Source of the DNA: Methylovorus menthalis
GTDB lineage: Bacteria > Pseudomonadota > Gammaproteobacteria > Burkholderiales > Methylophilaceae
Assembly (NCBI RefSeq): GCF_020523625.1
Contig: NZ_JAJAQH010000001.1
Location: forward strand, 482,820 to 546,819
Length of the DNA: 64,000 nucleotides
Reading direction: 5' to 3'
Shown here: piece after piece, positions 27,212 to 37,153 of the stretch
Layout: each line of letters starts with the position of its first letter
Numbering within the stretch: position 1 is the first letter of the stretch
Notes under the pieces: generated by a model
Told to the model about the DNA's origin: nothing
The model's database searches: none
The model's input: the letters and a program-made list of their open reading frames with translations, nothing else
Made by a program: the position numbers and the translations under genes

Positions 27212-28166
27212 GCGCGCTTTGTTCGGCCAGCGCTTGCAGAATCTTGTCTGCTCCCTGTGCAATCAGGGATTGGGCTAGCTGCTGGCCCAATAGTTCAGGC
27301 TGGGCTGCATTTCCATTGGCTTCGGCGTGCAGCATCTGCTTGCCATCTACACTAGCGACGAAGCCATGGATGGTGATGTTCTCGCCCTGCTTGGTGGCAT
27401 AAGCCCCAAGCGGTACCGTGCAGCTGCCGGCCAGCGCCCGGCTCATGCCGCGCTCGGCTTCAACGCAGGCAGCTGTGTCCGCGTGGTTCAGGGGTGCCAA
27501 TACCGTTAACAGATCGGTACGCGCTGCGTTGATTTCAATCCCCAGCGCACCCTGGCCCACGGCGGGAATGCTGTCTTCTGGCGCAATGGTTTGCGCAATA
27601 CGATTACCCAGGCCCAAACGTATCAGGCCTGCGGCTGCCAGAATGATGGCCGCATATTGGCCTTCATCCAGTTTGCGCAGGCGGGTTTGCAGATTGCCGC
27701 GCAGGGACTCAATCACCAGATGCGGAAAGCGCGCTTGCAACTGGCTCTGGCGGCGCAGGCTGGAGGTACCGACGATGCTGCCCGCAGGCAAGGCTTCCAG
27801 CGATGGGTAATCATTCGATACAAAAGCATCCCGTGGATCCTCGCGTTCGCCTATCGCTGCCATGGCAAAGCCCTCAGGTAAATGCATGGGCACATCTTTC
27901 ATCGAATGCACCGCCAGGTCGGCGCGGCCATCGGCCAATGCCTGCTCCAGCTCCTTCACAAACAGCCCCTTGCCGCCAATGCGTGCCAGCGGGGAATCCA
28001 GAATCTGATCACCCGTGGTGGTCATGCCCAGAATTTCTACCAGCGTCTCAGGGTACAGGGCCTGCAAGCGAGCCTGGATGTGGCGAGCCTGCCACATGGC
28101 CAGCGCACTTTCACGCGAGGCAATGACAAGTTTTTCTGGAATGGTGGTCGGAGTGGAAGTCATCAT
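27204..28166 (-). CDS. hemC: Porphobilinogen deaminase
   Basis: This 320-residue enzyme polymerises porphobilinogen to hydroxymethylbilane. The dipyrromethane cofactor cysteine is C249 in [11 protein letters not shown]. The catalytic aspartate region [13 protein letters not shown] and the substrate arginines in [11 protein letters not shown] and [14 protein letters not shown] are present. It follows algR by 80 bp on the same strand, as in Pseudomonas. Tandem ATGs at 28166 and 28163 are both possible starts. Confidence 0.97.
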   Translation of the reverse strand: MMTSTPTTIPEKLVIASRESALAMWQARHIQARLQALYPETLVEILGMTTTGDQILDSPLARIGGKGLFVKELEQALADGRADLAVHSMKDVPMHLPEGFAMAAIGEREDPRDAFVSNDYPSLEALPAGSIVGTSSLRRQSQLQARFPHLVIESLRGNLQTRLRKLDEGQYAAIILAAAGLIRLGLGNRIAQTIAPEDSIPAVGQGALGIEINAARTDLLTVLAPLNHADTAACVEAERGMSRALAGSCTVPLGAYATKQGENITIHGFVASVDGKQMLHAEANGNAAQPELLGQQLAQSLIAQGADKILQALAEQSAHG

Positions 28167-28246
28167 GGGCTGGCAGGGCGCAACGCCCGAAGAATCGAAT
28201 AAAACGCTATTTTAACATACGGATGATGACCGCTTTGTGCGTCTGG

Positions 28247-28987
28247 TCAGCCTGCCAGATTTTTAAGCAGATGCAATTGCCGCCGACTGACAGCCACCGT
28301 TTCCGGAATGCCTTTCAGCAACGCTACCCATTGATGTTCCCCTTCGGTCATTTTCTGATAACCCAGCAGGTAGTGCGGATTGACCAGGCAGTTACGATGC
28401 AGTCGCAGAAAGCGTTCGCCAAACTCCTGCTCTATGCTGTTGAGGCTGTCTTCAATCAGATATTCATGTTGTGCAGTGCGCAAGGTGGTGTATTTCAGCT
28501 CTGCCCGCAGATAAATCACCTCGCTCACTGGTACCAGCAATACACGCCCACGCTCGCTGATGCTGAAGTGGCTGCGCTGAGGCTGCATGGGGCGAATCGC
28601 AGCCAGTTGCGCAGGCAGCAATGCACGTGCCTTGTTGATGGCGGTGAGCAGACGTTCACGCCGGATGGGCTTCAGCAGGTAATCAACCGCGTTCATGTCA
28701 AATGCCTGCAGCGCGTATGCATCATACGCCGTGGTGAAGATGATCGCTGGCGGGGAGACCAGCTTCTGTAAATGGCCGGCGGCTTCTATACCGTCCATTT
28801 GCGGCATGCGAATATCCAGCAGCACCAGGCTGGCGCGGCTTTGCTGGACCAACTCAATGGCCTCGGCGCCATGGCGGGCTTCTCCGGCAATGCTGATGTC
28901 GGGCATGTCGGCCAGTAGCTCGCGCAGGCGGTTGCGCGCAGGCGCTTCGTCATCGGCGATGATGAGCGTGACGGCTTGATCAACCAT
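28247..28987 (-). CDS. algR: AlgR-like LytTR response regulator
   Basis: This 246-residue regulator has a receiver domain (about 5-120) with acidic pocket DDE, phospho-acceptor D58 in LLDIRMPQMDG and the conserved Lys in LLKPI. A LytTR DNA-binding domain follows (about 145-243: RAELKYTTLRTAQHEYLIEDSL, FLRLHRNCLVN). It lies between the sensor kinase and hemC, the same order as algZ-algR-hemC in Pseudomonas aeruginosa, where AlgR controls alginate, pili and rhamnolipid genes. Here the targets are unknown; the cellulose locus is a natural candidate. Confidence 0.9.
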   Translation of the reverse strand: MVDQAVTLIIADDEAPARNRLRELLADMPDISIAGEARHGAEAIELVQQSRASLVLLDIRMPQMDGIEAAGHLQKLVSPPAIIFTTAYDAYALQAFDMNAVDYLLKPIRRERLLTAINKARALLPAQLAAIRPMQPQRSHFSISERGRVLLVPVSEVIYLRAELKYTTLRTAQHEYLIEDSLNSIEQEFGERFLRLHRNCLVNPHYLLGYQKMTEGEHQWVALLKGIPETVAVSRRQLHLLKNLAG

Positions 28988-29056
28988 GGTTCAGTGGTAA
29001 CTGCATCTTTAAATCCAGTTGTTTGGGCATGCCATCTCTCATTTCAATAGCGTGTG

Positions 29057-30100
29057 TCAGCCATGGCGATGGTAAGGCAACATGATATGGACTTCATAAC
29101 GGCCATCACGCACAGAACTGGAGAGCGTGGCCGCGATATCAAAGTGCAAGGCCAGGCGCTCTCTGATATTGGCCAACGCCATTTTATTGCCCGAGGTGCG
29201 GGTCTGCTCGGGAGCCAGCGGGTTTGAGAGCAGCAGGTGCACTTCATTGTGCACGGTGTAAATCTTGATGATGATTTCGCCACTTTCGCTTAGTGGCTCA
29301 ATGCCGTGGTATACGGCATTTTCCAGTAATGGCTGCAAGACCAGCGGCGGCACCATGGCATCCGGTGGCATGGAATCTATCTGCCACGTGACCAGCAGGC
29401 GCTCATCCAGTCGCAGTTTTTCCAGTGCCAGATATTGACGGCAGAGGCTGATTTCCTGCGCCAGCGGTACCAGCTCGCGGTTGTCTGCCATCAACACACG
29501 GAACAGTTCCGCCATGTCTTCCAGCGCGGCTTCTGCCCGCTGTGGCTGGCTACGCACCAGTGACAACACCGCATTCAGACTGTTGAACAGAAAGTGTGGG
29601 CGTATGCGCGCCTGCAATGCCTGCAGACGCGCCTCGGCCATGGCGGGGGACATGGAGCGATAACGCAGATGCAGATAGTAGCCAGTGATAGCGCAAGTCA
29701 AGAAGCTAAGCAGCCAGAGACGCGACAAGAGTGGCAGGGCCTCCATCCCCAGAATATTTACCCCGGCGATATACAGCAGGGTGACGACTAGCATGGCGAA
29801 CACTCCGGCCAGCAGCATGGCGACTGCATAAGGCACCCGTAACAGCCATGGGTATGTCAGATAAAGCACGAGCAAGCTCAGTAGCAAGGCGGGCTGACCA
29901 AACGCCGATTGCTCGGTGAAGTGGCTTAAGGTTGCTGGCAAGCTGGTGCTTTGCACGGCAGCGGAGAGCAGCATGAGCAGATTGACCAGTAACAGGATGC
30001 GCAAGGCGATGCCGGGGTTACGAAAATCCGGCAGTTTTTGCAGCGCCCCCGGCGCGGTCGCAGTGAGCGTAAGGCCGGGCTTTTGCTTTATACTTGTCAT
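29057..30100 (-). CDS. algZ: AlgZ/FimS-like sensor histidine kinase (LytS type)
   Basis: This 347-residue kinase has about four N-terminal membrane helices (33-150) and a His_kinase domain with the phosphorylated H169 in RPHFLFNSLN. An ATP-binding region follows with PPLVLQPLLENAVYHGI and a late NIRERLAL box. It is the partner of the adjacent response regulator (69 bp gap, same strand) and is divergent from argH by only 29 bp, so one of the two promoters must reach into the other gene. This matches the argH/algZ arrangement of pseudomonads. Confidence 0.9.
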   Translation of the reverse strand: MTSIKQKPGLTLTATAPGALQKLPDFRNPGIALRILLLVNLLMLLSAAVQSTSLPATLSHFTEQSAFGQPALLLSLLVLYLTYPWLLRVPYAVAMLLAGVFAMLVVTLLYIAGVNILGMEALPLLSRLWLLSFLTCAITGYYLHLRYRSMSPAMAEARLQALQARIRPHFLFNSLNAVLSLVRSQPQRAEAALEDMAELFRVLMADNRELVPLAQEISLCRQYLALEKLRLDERLLVTWQIDSMPPDAMVPPLVLQPLLENAVYHGIEPLSESGEIIIKIYTVHNEVHLLLSNPLAPEQTRTSGNKMALANIRERLALHFDIAATLSSSVRDGRYEVHIMLPYHRHG

Positions 30101-30129
30101 AAGCTCATTATTCTTAACGAAAACGTCTC

Positions 30130-31542
30130 ATGCAAGAACAATCCCGCACCCCCAATTCACTCGATGCCAAAGACAAAGCCTGGTCCGGCCGTTTCAACGA
30201 GCCTGTCGCTGAGCTGGTCAAGCGCTACACGGCATCGGTGGATTTTGACAAACGCCTGGCCGAGTTTGATATTCAGGGATCGCTGGCCCATGCTCGCATG
30301 CTGGGCAAGCAGGGCATTATCAGCCATGAGGATGTCAGTGCCATCGAACAAGGGCTGGCGGCGATCCTGCAAGAGATTCGCGCTGGCGAGTTTGAGTGGC
30401 TGCTGGATCTGGAAGATGTGCATCTGAACATCGAGAAGCGCCTGACAGACAAGATCGGCGATGCTGGCAAGCGCCTGCATACCGGCCGCTCGCGCAATGA
30501 CCAGGTGGCGACCGATGTGCGCCTGTGGTTGCGCGCTACCACCGATGATGTGATCGCCGGAATTCGTGGCTTGCAGGCTTCGCTGCTGGATCTTGCTGAA
30601 GCGCACAGTGATACCGTGATGCCTGGCTTTACCCATTTGCAAGTGGCCCAGCCAGTGACCTTTGGTCATCACCTGCTGGCTTACTTTGAGATGTTGCAGC
30701 GCGATGCCGAGCGTTTTGCCGATGCGCGCAAGCGTATCAATCGTTTGCCGCTGGGCGCCGCCGCGCTTGCTGGCACCAGCTATCCGATAGATCGTGAATA
30801 TGTGGCGCAACAACTGGGCTTTGATTCAGTCTGCCAAAATTCGCTGGATGCCGTATCCGACCGCGATTTCGCCATTGAATTTACCGCTGCCGCTGCCTTG
30901 CTGATGACGCATCTGTCGCGCTTCTCCGAAGAGCTTATCTTGTGGTCCAGCCCGCGCTTTGGCTTTATCGATATTGCCGATCGCTTCTGTACCGGCTCCA
31001 GCATCATGCCGCAGAAAAAAAATCCTGACGTACCCGAACTGGTGCGTGGCAAGACCGGCCGGGTCAATGGTCACCTGGTGGCGCTGCTGACCTTGATGAA
31101 AAGCCAGCCGCTGGCCTACAACAAGGACAATCAGGAAGACAAGGAACCCTTGTTCGACACCGCAGATACTATTCTGGTGACCTTGCAGATATATGCCGAC
31201 ATGCTACGCGGCATCAAGGTCGACAAGGCCGCCATGCGGGCAGCCGCGAGCGAAGGCTTCGCTACCGCCACTGATCTTGCTGACTATCTCGTGAAAAAAG
31301 GCACGCCTTTCCGCGATGCTCATGAAGTGGTGGCGCTTGCCGTGCGGTATGCGGTGGAAAAAGGCTGTGACCTGTCTGACCTGCCTCTGGCCGAGTTACA
31401 GAAATTCAGTGGCCAGATCAGCGATGATGTCTACGCCGTCCTGACCCTGGAAGGCTCTCTCGCCAGCCGTAATCATATCGGGGGAACCGCTCCGGAGCAG
31501 GTCCGGCTTGCCATCGGCCGCGCGCGTCAGGCCTTGGCCTGA
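30130..31542 (+). CDS. argH: Argininosuccinate lyase
   Basis: This 470-residue enzyme releases arginine and fumarate, the last step of arginine synthesis. The fumarase-superfamily signature [12 protein letters not shown] with its catalytic Ser is present, as are [14 protein letters not shown] and [12 protein letters not shown]. The ATG at 30130 is kept because the N-terminal WSGRF motif follows at the expected place. A putative hydrolase gene follows after 18 bp and may be co-transcribed. Confidence 0.97.
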   Translation: MQEQSRTPNSLDAKDKAWSGRFNEPVAELVKRYTASVDFDKRLAEFDIQGSLAHARMLGKQGIISHEDVSAIEQGLAAILQEIRAGEFEWLLDLEDVHLNIEKRLTDKIGDAGKRLHTGRSRNDQVATDVRLWLRATTDDVIAGIRGLQASLLDLAEAHSDTVMPGFTHLQVAQPVTFGHHLLAYFEMLQRDAERFADARKRINRLPLGAAALAGTSYPIDREYVAQQLGFDSVCQNSLDAVSDRDFAIEFTAAAALLMTHLSRFSEELILWSSPRFGFIDIADRFCTGSSIMPQKKNPDVPELVRGKTGRVNGHLVALLTLMKSQPLAYNKDNQEDKEPLFDTADTILVTLQIYADMLRGIKVDKAAMRAAASEGFATATDLADYLVKKGTPFRDAHEVVALAVRYAVEKGCDLSDLPLAELQKFSGQISDDVYAVLTLEGSLASRNHIGGTAPEQVRLAIGRARQALA

Positions 31543-31560
31543 TCGCCAACCGCCCTCGGC

Positions 31561-32418
31561 ATGCCGGTCGGTTTTCAGACATTCAATGTGTCAGATGCTG
31601 CACAGCATCTGACCTTTCCCGCCCTTAGTTTTTACCCCACCACGCAAGAACCCCAGCCGCACAGCATAGGCCCCTATACTATGCAGGTGGCGCTGGATGC
31701 TCCCTTGGCACCAGGTGTCTTCCCGCTGGTGCTGATATCTCACGGCAGCGGCGGCGCGCCCATTCTGTACCGCACCATCGCCATGGCTTTGGCAGCACAT
31801 GGCTATGTCGTCGTTCTGCTGGAGCATGCCGGCAATAATCGGCTTGATAACCGCCTTAAGGGTACCTGGCAAAACCTGCAAAACCGTCCGCGCCATGTAT
31901 CGCTGACCATAGATCATCTGGCCCAGAACCCAGCCTACTCCCCCCATCTTGATTTCACCCGCATTGCCGTCATCGGCCACTCGCTGGGTGCATATACCGC
32001 GCTTGCCCTGGCGGGTGGCCAGCCCTGGACTCAGGAGCAGGAGGCCGTGCCGGTCGAGGCTGACCATCGCATTTCTGCGCTGGTGTTGCTGGCGCCCGCC
32101 ACGGCTTATTATTTGCCCGAAGGCGCCTTGAGTGCGATCAATTTACCCATACTCATCCTCACTGGCGAGCACGATGACATTACCCCGCAATGGCATGCCG
32201 ACCTCGTGATCAATGGCGTTCAGCAGCCAGCCTGCGTGAGCTGGCATGAGGTGAAGAATGCCGGACATTTTTCCTTTCTCAGCCCATTTCCGCAGGCGAT
32301 GCAACGTCCAGGCCTGGCCCCTGCGCTTGATCCCGCCGGATTTGACCGGGTAGCGTTTCATCAGGTGATGCCGCTGCAAATTGCAGCGTTCCTTGATCGA
32401 GAGTTAGGGCAGCCCTGA
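31561..32418 (+). CDS. Alpha/beta hydrolase (dienelactone-hydrolase / PAF-acetylhydrolase-like)
   Basis: This 285-residue cytoplasmic protein has no signal peptide. It shows the oxyanion HGSGG motif (LVLISHGSGGAP), the nucleophile S141 in GHSLGAYT, an acid in LTGEHDDITP and a late His in NAGHFSF, so the triad is complete. The nearest families act on esters or lactones, but the substrate is unknown. It follows argH closely without a strong ribosome binding site. Confidence 0.8.
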   Translation: MPVGFQTFNVSDAAQHLTFPALSFYPTTQEPQPHSIGPYTMQVALDAPLAPGVFPLVLISHGSGGAPILYRTIAMALAAHGYVVVLLEHAGNNRLDNRLKGTWQNLQNRPRHVSLTIDHLAQNPAYSPHLDFTRIAVIGHSLGAYTALALAGGQPWTQEQEAVPVEADHRISALVLLAPATAYYLPEGALSAINLPILILTGEHDDITPQWHADLVINGVQQPACVSWHEVKNAGHFSFLSPFPQAMQRPGLAPALDPAGFDRVAFHQVMPLQIAAFLDRELGQP

Positions 32419-32738
32419 GGCAAGCTTTATGCACTATTCAGGGGAGTTTTAGCCTGCCAAGCTTAAATGAAGCAAGGCTTTTGTTCGGCGCTTGCGCATG
32501 AATAAAGCGCCTTAGTAAATGATTTCACTACGAATTAACAACGGATAGTACTAAAGTAAGCGGGCGACGGTATAAGAGTTGCTAGTTATCCTGCTTGAGC
32601 ATGTGCAAGCCTTCCCGATCTATCGGCGATGATGGGCTTGATGGTAAAGTGGCGTGCGGTTGGGGGAATGTAATACCAGCCGCGTCAGATGAGGATCAGG
32701 GGTTCATCTGTGAAAATGAGAATTAAAAGAAAAAAATC
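32419..32738 (+). other. Leader region of the cellulose operon, no riboswitch recognised
   Basis: This 320-bp gap has a GGCGCTT / AAGCGCC hairpin (32487-32493 and 32505-32511) that may end the hydrolase transcript. An AT-rich stretch (about 32513-32585) likely holds the bcsA promoter, and a purine-rich AAAAGAAAAAAA precedes the bcsA ATG. I looked for a GEMM-type c-di-GMP riboswitch and saw none, and there is no convincing small gene. Confidence 0.45.
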
Positions 32739-34973
32739 ATGAAACCAAAGGCGCTGTTCCCATTTTTTAATGAGGATCCCAAGAGTCAATCGCTCTCCAT
32801 AGGATGGCTCTTGCTGGGGTTTGCCAGCCTGTTGATGTACCTCTTGAAGGTATCCATTGATGTATTCGATCTTCAGCGCCAGCTCATGCTGTCCTGGGGC
32901 GTGTTTGTGATTCTGGCGTGCATGTACAAATGGCAGGTGACCAAGCGCCCACCATGGCGCTTTTTGTTTATCCTGCTTTCCGGCTTTCTGGCCTTGCGAT
33001 ACCTGATCTGGCGCAGTACCGAAACCCTGATCTACACCGGGCCGCTGGATTTCATTGCCATGACCTTGCTCTACCTGGCCGAAGTGTATTCCCTGACGAT
33101 CTACATGCTGGGGATACTGCTGAATCTCTGGCCCCTGCGTAACCGGCCACTCAAATTGCCGCCCAACCTGGCGGATTATCCCGTGGTGGATGTGTTTATC
33201 CCGACCTACGATGAGTCGGACGATATCATTCGCATCACGACCATTGCCGCTAGCCAGATTGATTATCCCAAAGACAAACTGCGCATTCACATTTGCGATG
33301 ATGGCAGCACGGTAAACAAGCGCAACAACCCGGCCTCGGCCGAAGTCGCGTGGGCGCGGTATTACCGTTTGCGCAGGCTGGCGCAGGATCTTGGCGTCAA
33401 CTACATCACCCGTGAAACCAATGTTGCCGCCAAGGCGGGCAATCTTAACCATGCCCTGCACCAGACGCATGGCGAGCTTTTTCTGGTACTGGATTGCGAC
33501 CACGTGCCGACCAACGATATCCTGCGCCGCACAGTTGGCTTCTTTGCGGCTGACCCAAAGCTGTTTCTGGTGCAGACGCCGCACTTTTTCATTAATCCCA
33601 CGCCCGTGGAAAAAAACCTCATTGGCGTCGGCAATCCCAATCGTGAAAACGATATGTTTTACAAGGAAATCCATCGTTCGCTGGATTTCTGGAACTCCAG
33701 TTACTTCTGCGGCTCGGCCGCGCTGCTGCGCCGTCGCTATGTCATGGAAGTGGGCGGCATCGCGGGCAAGACCATTACCGAAGACGCCGAAACCTCCTTT
33801 CACCTGCACAGCCTGGGCTATAACAGCATTTATCTGGATCGCCCCATGGTGTGCGGGCTATCGCCTGAAAGTTACAAGGACTACATCTTGCAGCGCACGC
33901 GCTGGGCACAGGGCATGGTCCAGCTCTTCCTTCTCAGCAATCCACTGATGGCCAAGGGCCTGAGCTTCCACCAGCGCTTGTGCTATTTCAATTTCTGCTT
34001 TTACTGGTTTTTTGGATTGGCACGCGTGATGTTTTTCATCGCGCCAGCCTTGTTCCTGCTGCTCAGCCTCAAGATTTATTTTGCGTCGTTCACGCAAGTC
34101 ATCAGTTATGCCGTGCCGTATATCTTCTCCACCTTCATGCTGATGGATTTCTTCTATGGCCGGGCGCGCCAGCCATTTTTCTCGGAAATTTATGAGAGCG
34201 TGCAGTCGATTTTCCTGGCACCGGCGGTGATCGCCGTGCTATTCAACCCGCACAAGCCCTCGTTCAAGGTCACACCCAAAGGCAGCACGCAGGAGCAGGA
34301 TTTTCTTAATCCTTTGGCTGCCATCTTTTTCGTCATTATCCTGGTTAATATCCTGGCCATCGGCGCCGGGGTCATCAGCTGGTTTACGGATCCCATCCTG
34401 CGCGATACCTTGTCGGTGACGGCTGTGTGGTGTACTTATAACGTGGTCCTGGCGATCATTTCACTGGGGGCTTTCTGGGAACGCAAACAGATGCGCCAAT
34501 TTCACCGCATCAACGTGGAAGAGCCCATGAGGATACGTCTGCCGGGCGGGGATGCCGAATACTTAGGGGAGACCATGGACCTTTCCATCACGGGCTTGGG
34601 GTTCAAGGTGAGGCTGCCTCAGGTGCCAAAGGTTTCGGAGCCGGTGATACTGGAAACAACCAGCAGCGATGGCAGGAAATTTATCTTTAACGCCGTCTTC
34701 AAACGGGTGATTGAGCGTGACGGCGTGTTTTATTGTGGGACGGAATTTGTGCTGGATAAGCAGAGTTACGCCCAGGCCGTGGCCTATTTGTATGGCGATA
34801 GCGGGCGCTGGACGCGCTTTTGGGCCAAGAAAACCCGCAATGAGAAAACATTCAGAATGCTGGGCCACCTGTTTGTATCTGGCATCAAAGGTATGGTGGA
34901 AAGCATGGGCATCATGACGTCATCTGGCGTGCAGTATCTGATGGCCTTGCAAAGAAAATACGCAAAAAAATAA
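32739..34973 (+). CDS. bcsA: Cellulose synthase catalytic subunit BcsA
   Basis: This 744-residue inner-membrane glycosyltransferase polymerises UDP-glucose. Membrane helices flank a GT2 domain with the UDP-binding D187-D188, the metal-binding D252/D254 of DCD, the base D349 of TED and QRTRW at 385-389. The C-terminal PilZ domain keeps both c-di-GMP motifs: RQFHR (R586, R590) and DLSITG (D614, S616, G619). Activity is therefore expected to depend on c-di-GMP, whose turnover enzymes occur elsewhere in the window. It is the first gene of the locus and is followed by bcsB after 32 bp. Confidence 0.97.
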   Translation: MKPKALFPFFNEDPKSQSLSIGWLLLGFASLLMYLLKVSIDVFDLQRQLMLSWGVFVILACMYKWQVTKRPPWRFLFILLSGFLALRYLIWRSTETLIYTGPLDFIAMTLLYLAEVYSLTIYMLGILLNLWPLRNRPLKLPPNLADYPVVDVFIPTYDESDDIIRITTIAASQIDYPKDKLRIHICDDGSTVNKRNNPASAEVAWARYYRLRRLAQDLGVNYITRETNVAAKAGNLNHALHQTHGELFLVLDCDHVPTNDILRRTVGFFAADPKLFLVQTPHFFINPTPVEKNLIGVGNPNRENDMFYKEIHRSLDFWNSSYFCGSAALLRRRYVMEVGGIAGKTITEDAETSFHLHSLGYNSIYLDRPMVCGLSPESYKDYILQRTRWAQGMVQLFLLSNPLMAKGLSFHQRLCYFNFCFYWFFGLARVMFFIAPALFLLLSLKIYFASFTQVISYAVPYIFSTFMLMDFFYGRARQPFFSEIYESVQSIFLAPAVIAVLFNPHKPSFKVTPKGSTQEQDFLNPLAAIFFVIILVNILAIGAGVISWFTDPILRDTLSVTAVWCTYNVVLAIISLGAFWERKQMRQFHRINVEEPMRIRLPGGDAEYLGETMDLSITGLGFKVRLPQVPKVSEPVILETTSSDGRKFIFNAVFKRVIERDGVFYCGTEFVLDKQSYAQAVAYLYGDSGRWTRFWAKKTRNEKTFRMLGHLFVSGIKGMVESMGIMTSSGVQYLMALQRKYAKK

Positions 34974-35005
34974 GCCAATCAATCATAGGGAAGTTCGGGG
35001 GTAGT

Positions 35006-37144
35006 ATGAAAGTGTTGATGTATGTCGTTTTATGGATGTTTCCGCTATTGGGTTATGCCAATACCCAGCAGGTCGAGCTCGACAAGCTGATTGCAGCGCC
35101 CACGCTTACCTTGAAATGTACCGGGGATGAGCAGGGGCTGGATATCCCGCTGGCGCATCGCTGGAATGTGAAAAAGGTGACGCTGAACCTGCATTACGTT
35201 TCCTCGATCAACCTGATTACCAGCCAATCCCAGCTGGTGGTCAAGCTGAATGGCATGCCTATCGCCCAGACCAAGCTCGATGCATTAAGCCCGGATGTGC
35301 TGGTGCAGCTCAATCTGCCGGTGCAGTATCTGACCGCAGGCTATAACAAACTCTCGTTTGCCGTAGCCCAGCACAGCGAAAGCAAAGGCTGCGAAAAGGG
35401 CTGCTCGCCCGATATGTGGACGACGATAGACCTCAAGCGCTCGGTGCTGGCGATCGACTATGAAAACAAGGCGGTTCCTCTGGCCTTGTCCAGCGTGGGC
35501 ACCATGCTGTTTGACCCAAAAGTCTTCCCCCAGGCTGAAGTGCATCTCGTCACCGATACCCAGGATGCCGAGTTGCTGAACCCCTTGTCGATTGTGGCTT
35601 CCGGAGTGGCGCATCATTTTGACTATCGACAAGTCAGCTTCACGGTTTCCAGCCAGCTGAAACCCGGGGTCGACAATATCCTCGTGGGCAAGCATGCCTT
35701 TACCCAGCGCCTGCTGGGCGAGGCGAAACTGGCATTGGCCGAACATGCCGACGGTGGTTATGTCACCATGCTGCCGCTGCCACAGGCTGGCGGCGGTCAG
35801 GATGCCGGACACGCTCTGCTGGTAGTCACTGGCAAGCAGGTGGATGAGGTCAAGCTCGCTGCCGAAACCTTTGCCAGCATGTCGATTTTCCCCGGCACAC
35901 AGGGACTGAGTGCCTATGAATTCAAATTGCCCAAACTCAAGGAATACAGCGGCCGTGAGCTGATTGAGCCGGGCAAGGAATATACCCTCAAGGCGCTGAA
36001 TTTCCCGACGGCGACGTTCCAGGGGGGCAATGCCAGCAGCAAGGATATCAATTTCCGCTTGCCGCCAGATTTCATGATCCGGCCCAACCTGGCGGCCAAG
36101 CTCACGCTGCACTTTGCCTACGGTGCTGGCATGCGTGACACCTCGGCCATGAATATCGTGGTGAATGGCAAGATCGTCAAAGGCATTCACCTGGGCAACA
36201 CGGATGGGGCTTCGTTCCAGAATTACGTGATTGAAATCCCCACACGCCTCTTCCAGCCAGGGAGCAATCGCATTTCTTTCAATACCGAGTTGCATCCGCC
36301 ATTGAAAGAATGCGATCTGATGCTGACCGGCAATATGTTCCTCACCGTATTTGATGACACCACCTTCAGCTTCCCCGACATGCCGCATTTTGTCGAGTTG
36401 CCGAGGCTGGAGCTCTTCATGCTGAGCGGCTTTCCCTTCACGCGCTGGGCAGATGGCTATGAAACCAAGGTGGTATTGACGCAGACCGACGACAACACCC
36501 TGTCTGCCGCCATGAACCTGATTGGCTTGATGACGCAGAAAAGCGGTTTTCCCCTGTATGCCATCCAGCTGGATAAAGCCTTGGCCAATCCATGGAAGGG
36601 TGACTTCATCATGCTGGGGTCGCCAGACAGCATTTCTACCGCGCTAGGCGGCAAGGGCTTGCCTTTTACCAAGGCCAAGGCCGCCGTGCCGTATGCACTG
36701 GTGCGGGATTGGGCGTCAGATCCCGTGTTGGTCAGCAGTGTGCAAGCAAGTCAGTTGGGCGAGGGGCAGGGCTATCTCATGCAGTTTGAGTCGCCGTATG
36801 AGTCGGGTCGTACCGGCATGGTATTCGCCGCGCGTGATTCGAAAAACCTGCTCAGCCTGAGTGAAGCCTTGCTCAAGTCCGAGGTGCAGGCGCAGACCGA
36901 GGGAGAGCTGACCATGCTGGACATTGCCGCGCAGGAGGACAAGCCTATCGTGAAAAGCTTCAAGCCTGAAACCACCTTTACCACGGGTAAATCCGGCAAG
37001 AAGTCGTTCTGGCAGTCTTACCTCTACACCCATCCTTATGTGTATTACGGGCTGGTGATTTTGCTGACCATCGGGTTTGCCATCACCCTGTTTGTGGTGC
37101 TGCGCCGTTATCGCAAGAAACGTGTGGCCGGACGGGCAGTATAA
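35006..37144 (+). CDS. bcsB: Cellulose synthase periplasmic subunit BcsB
   Basis: This 712-residue protein has a signal peptide (about 1-20, ending GYANT), a large periplasmic region with two carbohydrate-binding and two flavodoxin-like units, and one C-terminal membrane helix (about 680-702) followed by a basic tail. It guides the glucan through the periplasm and its C-terminal helix is needed for BcsA activity. Recognisable stretches are SQLVVKLNGMPI and NRISFNTELHPPLKECD. The bcsAB pair is followed at once by a convergent minus-strand gene. Confidence 0.93.
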   Translation: MKVLMYVVLWMFPLLGYANTQQVELDKLIAAPTLTLKCTGDEQGLDIPLAHRWNVKKVTLNLHYVSSINLITSQSQLVVKLNGMPIAQTKLDALSPDVLVQLNLPVQYLTAGYNKLSFAVAQHSESKGCEKGCSPDMWTTIDLKRSVLAIDYENKAVPLALSSVGTMLFDPKVFPQAEVHLVTDTQDAELLNPLSIVASGVAHHFDYRQVSFTVSSQLKPGVDNILVGKHAFTQRLLGEAKLALAEHADGGYVTMLPLPQAGGGQDAGHALLVVTGKQVDEVKLAAETFASMSIFPGTQGLSAYEFKLPKLKEYSGRELIEPGKEYTLKALNFPTATFQGGNASSKDINFRLPPDFMIRPNLAAKLTLHFAYGAGMRDTSAMNIVVNGKIVKGIHLGNTDGASFQNYVIEIPTRLFQPGSNRISFNTELHPPLKECDLMLTGNMFLTVFDDTTFSFPDMPHFVELPRLELFMLSGFPFTRWADGYETKVVLTQTDDNTLSAAMNLIGLMTQKSGFPLYAIQLDKALANPWKGDFIMLGSPDSISTALGGKGLPFTKAKAAVPYALVRDWASDPVLVSSVQASQLGEGQGYLMQFESPYESGRTGMVFAARDSKNLLSLSEALLKSEVQAQTEGELTMLDIAAQEDKPIVKSFKPETTFTTGKSGKKSFWQSYLYTHPYVYYGLVILLTIGFAITLFVVLRRYRKKRVAGRAV

Positions 37145-37153
37145 AAAAGCGGG

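Noticed and set aside
32655..32675. Sigma-54-like TGGCGTGCGGTTGG upstream of bcsA
   Set aside because: The -12 block lacks GC and the spacing is wrong.
32419..32738. c-di-GMP riboswitch upstream of bcsA
   Set aside because: No GEMM core elements were found; c-di-GMP control is explained by the PilZ domain of BcsA.
32685..33809. 374-codon minus-strand frame over bcsA
   Set aside because: It is antisense to the BcsA catalytic motifs and has no recognisable domain.
35285..36388. 367-codon minus-strand frame inside bcsB
   Set aside because: It is a shadow of the plus-strand bcsB gene, which has clear domain support.
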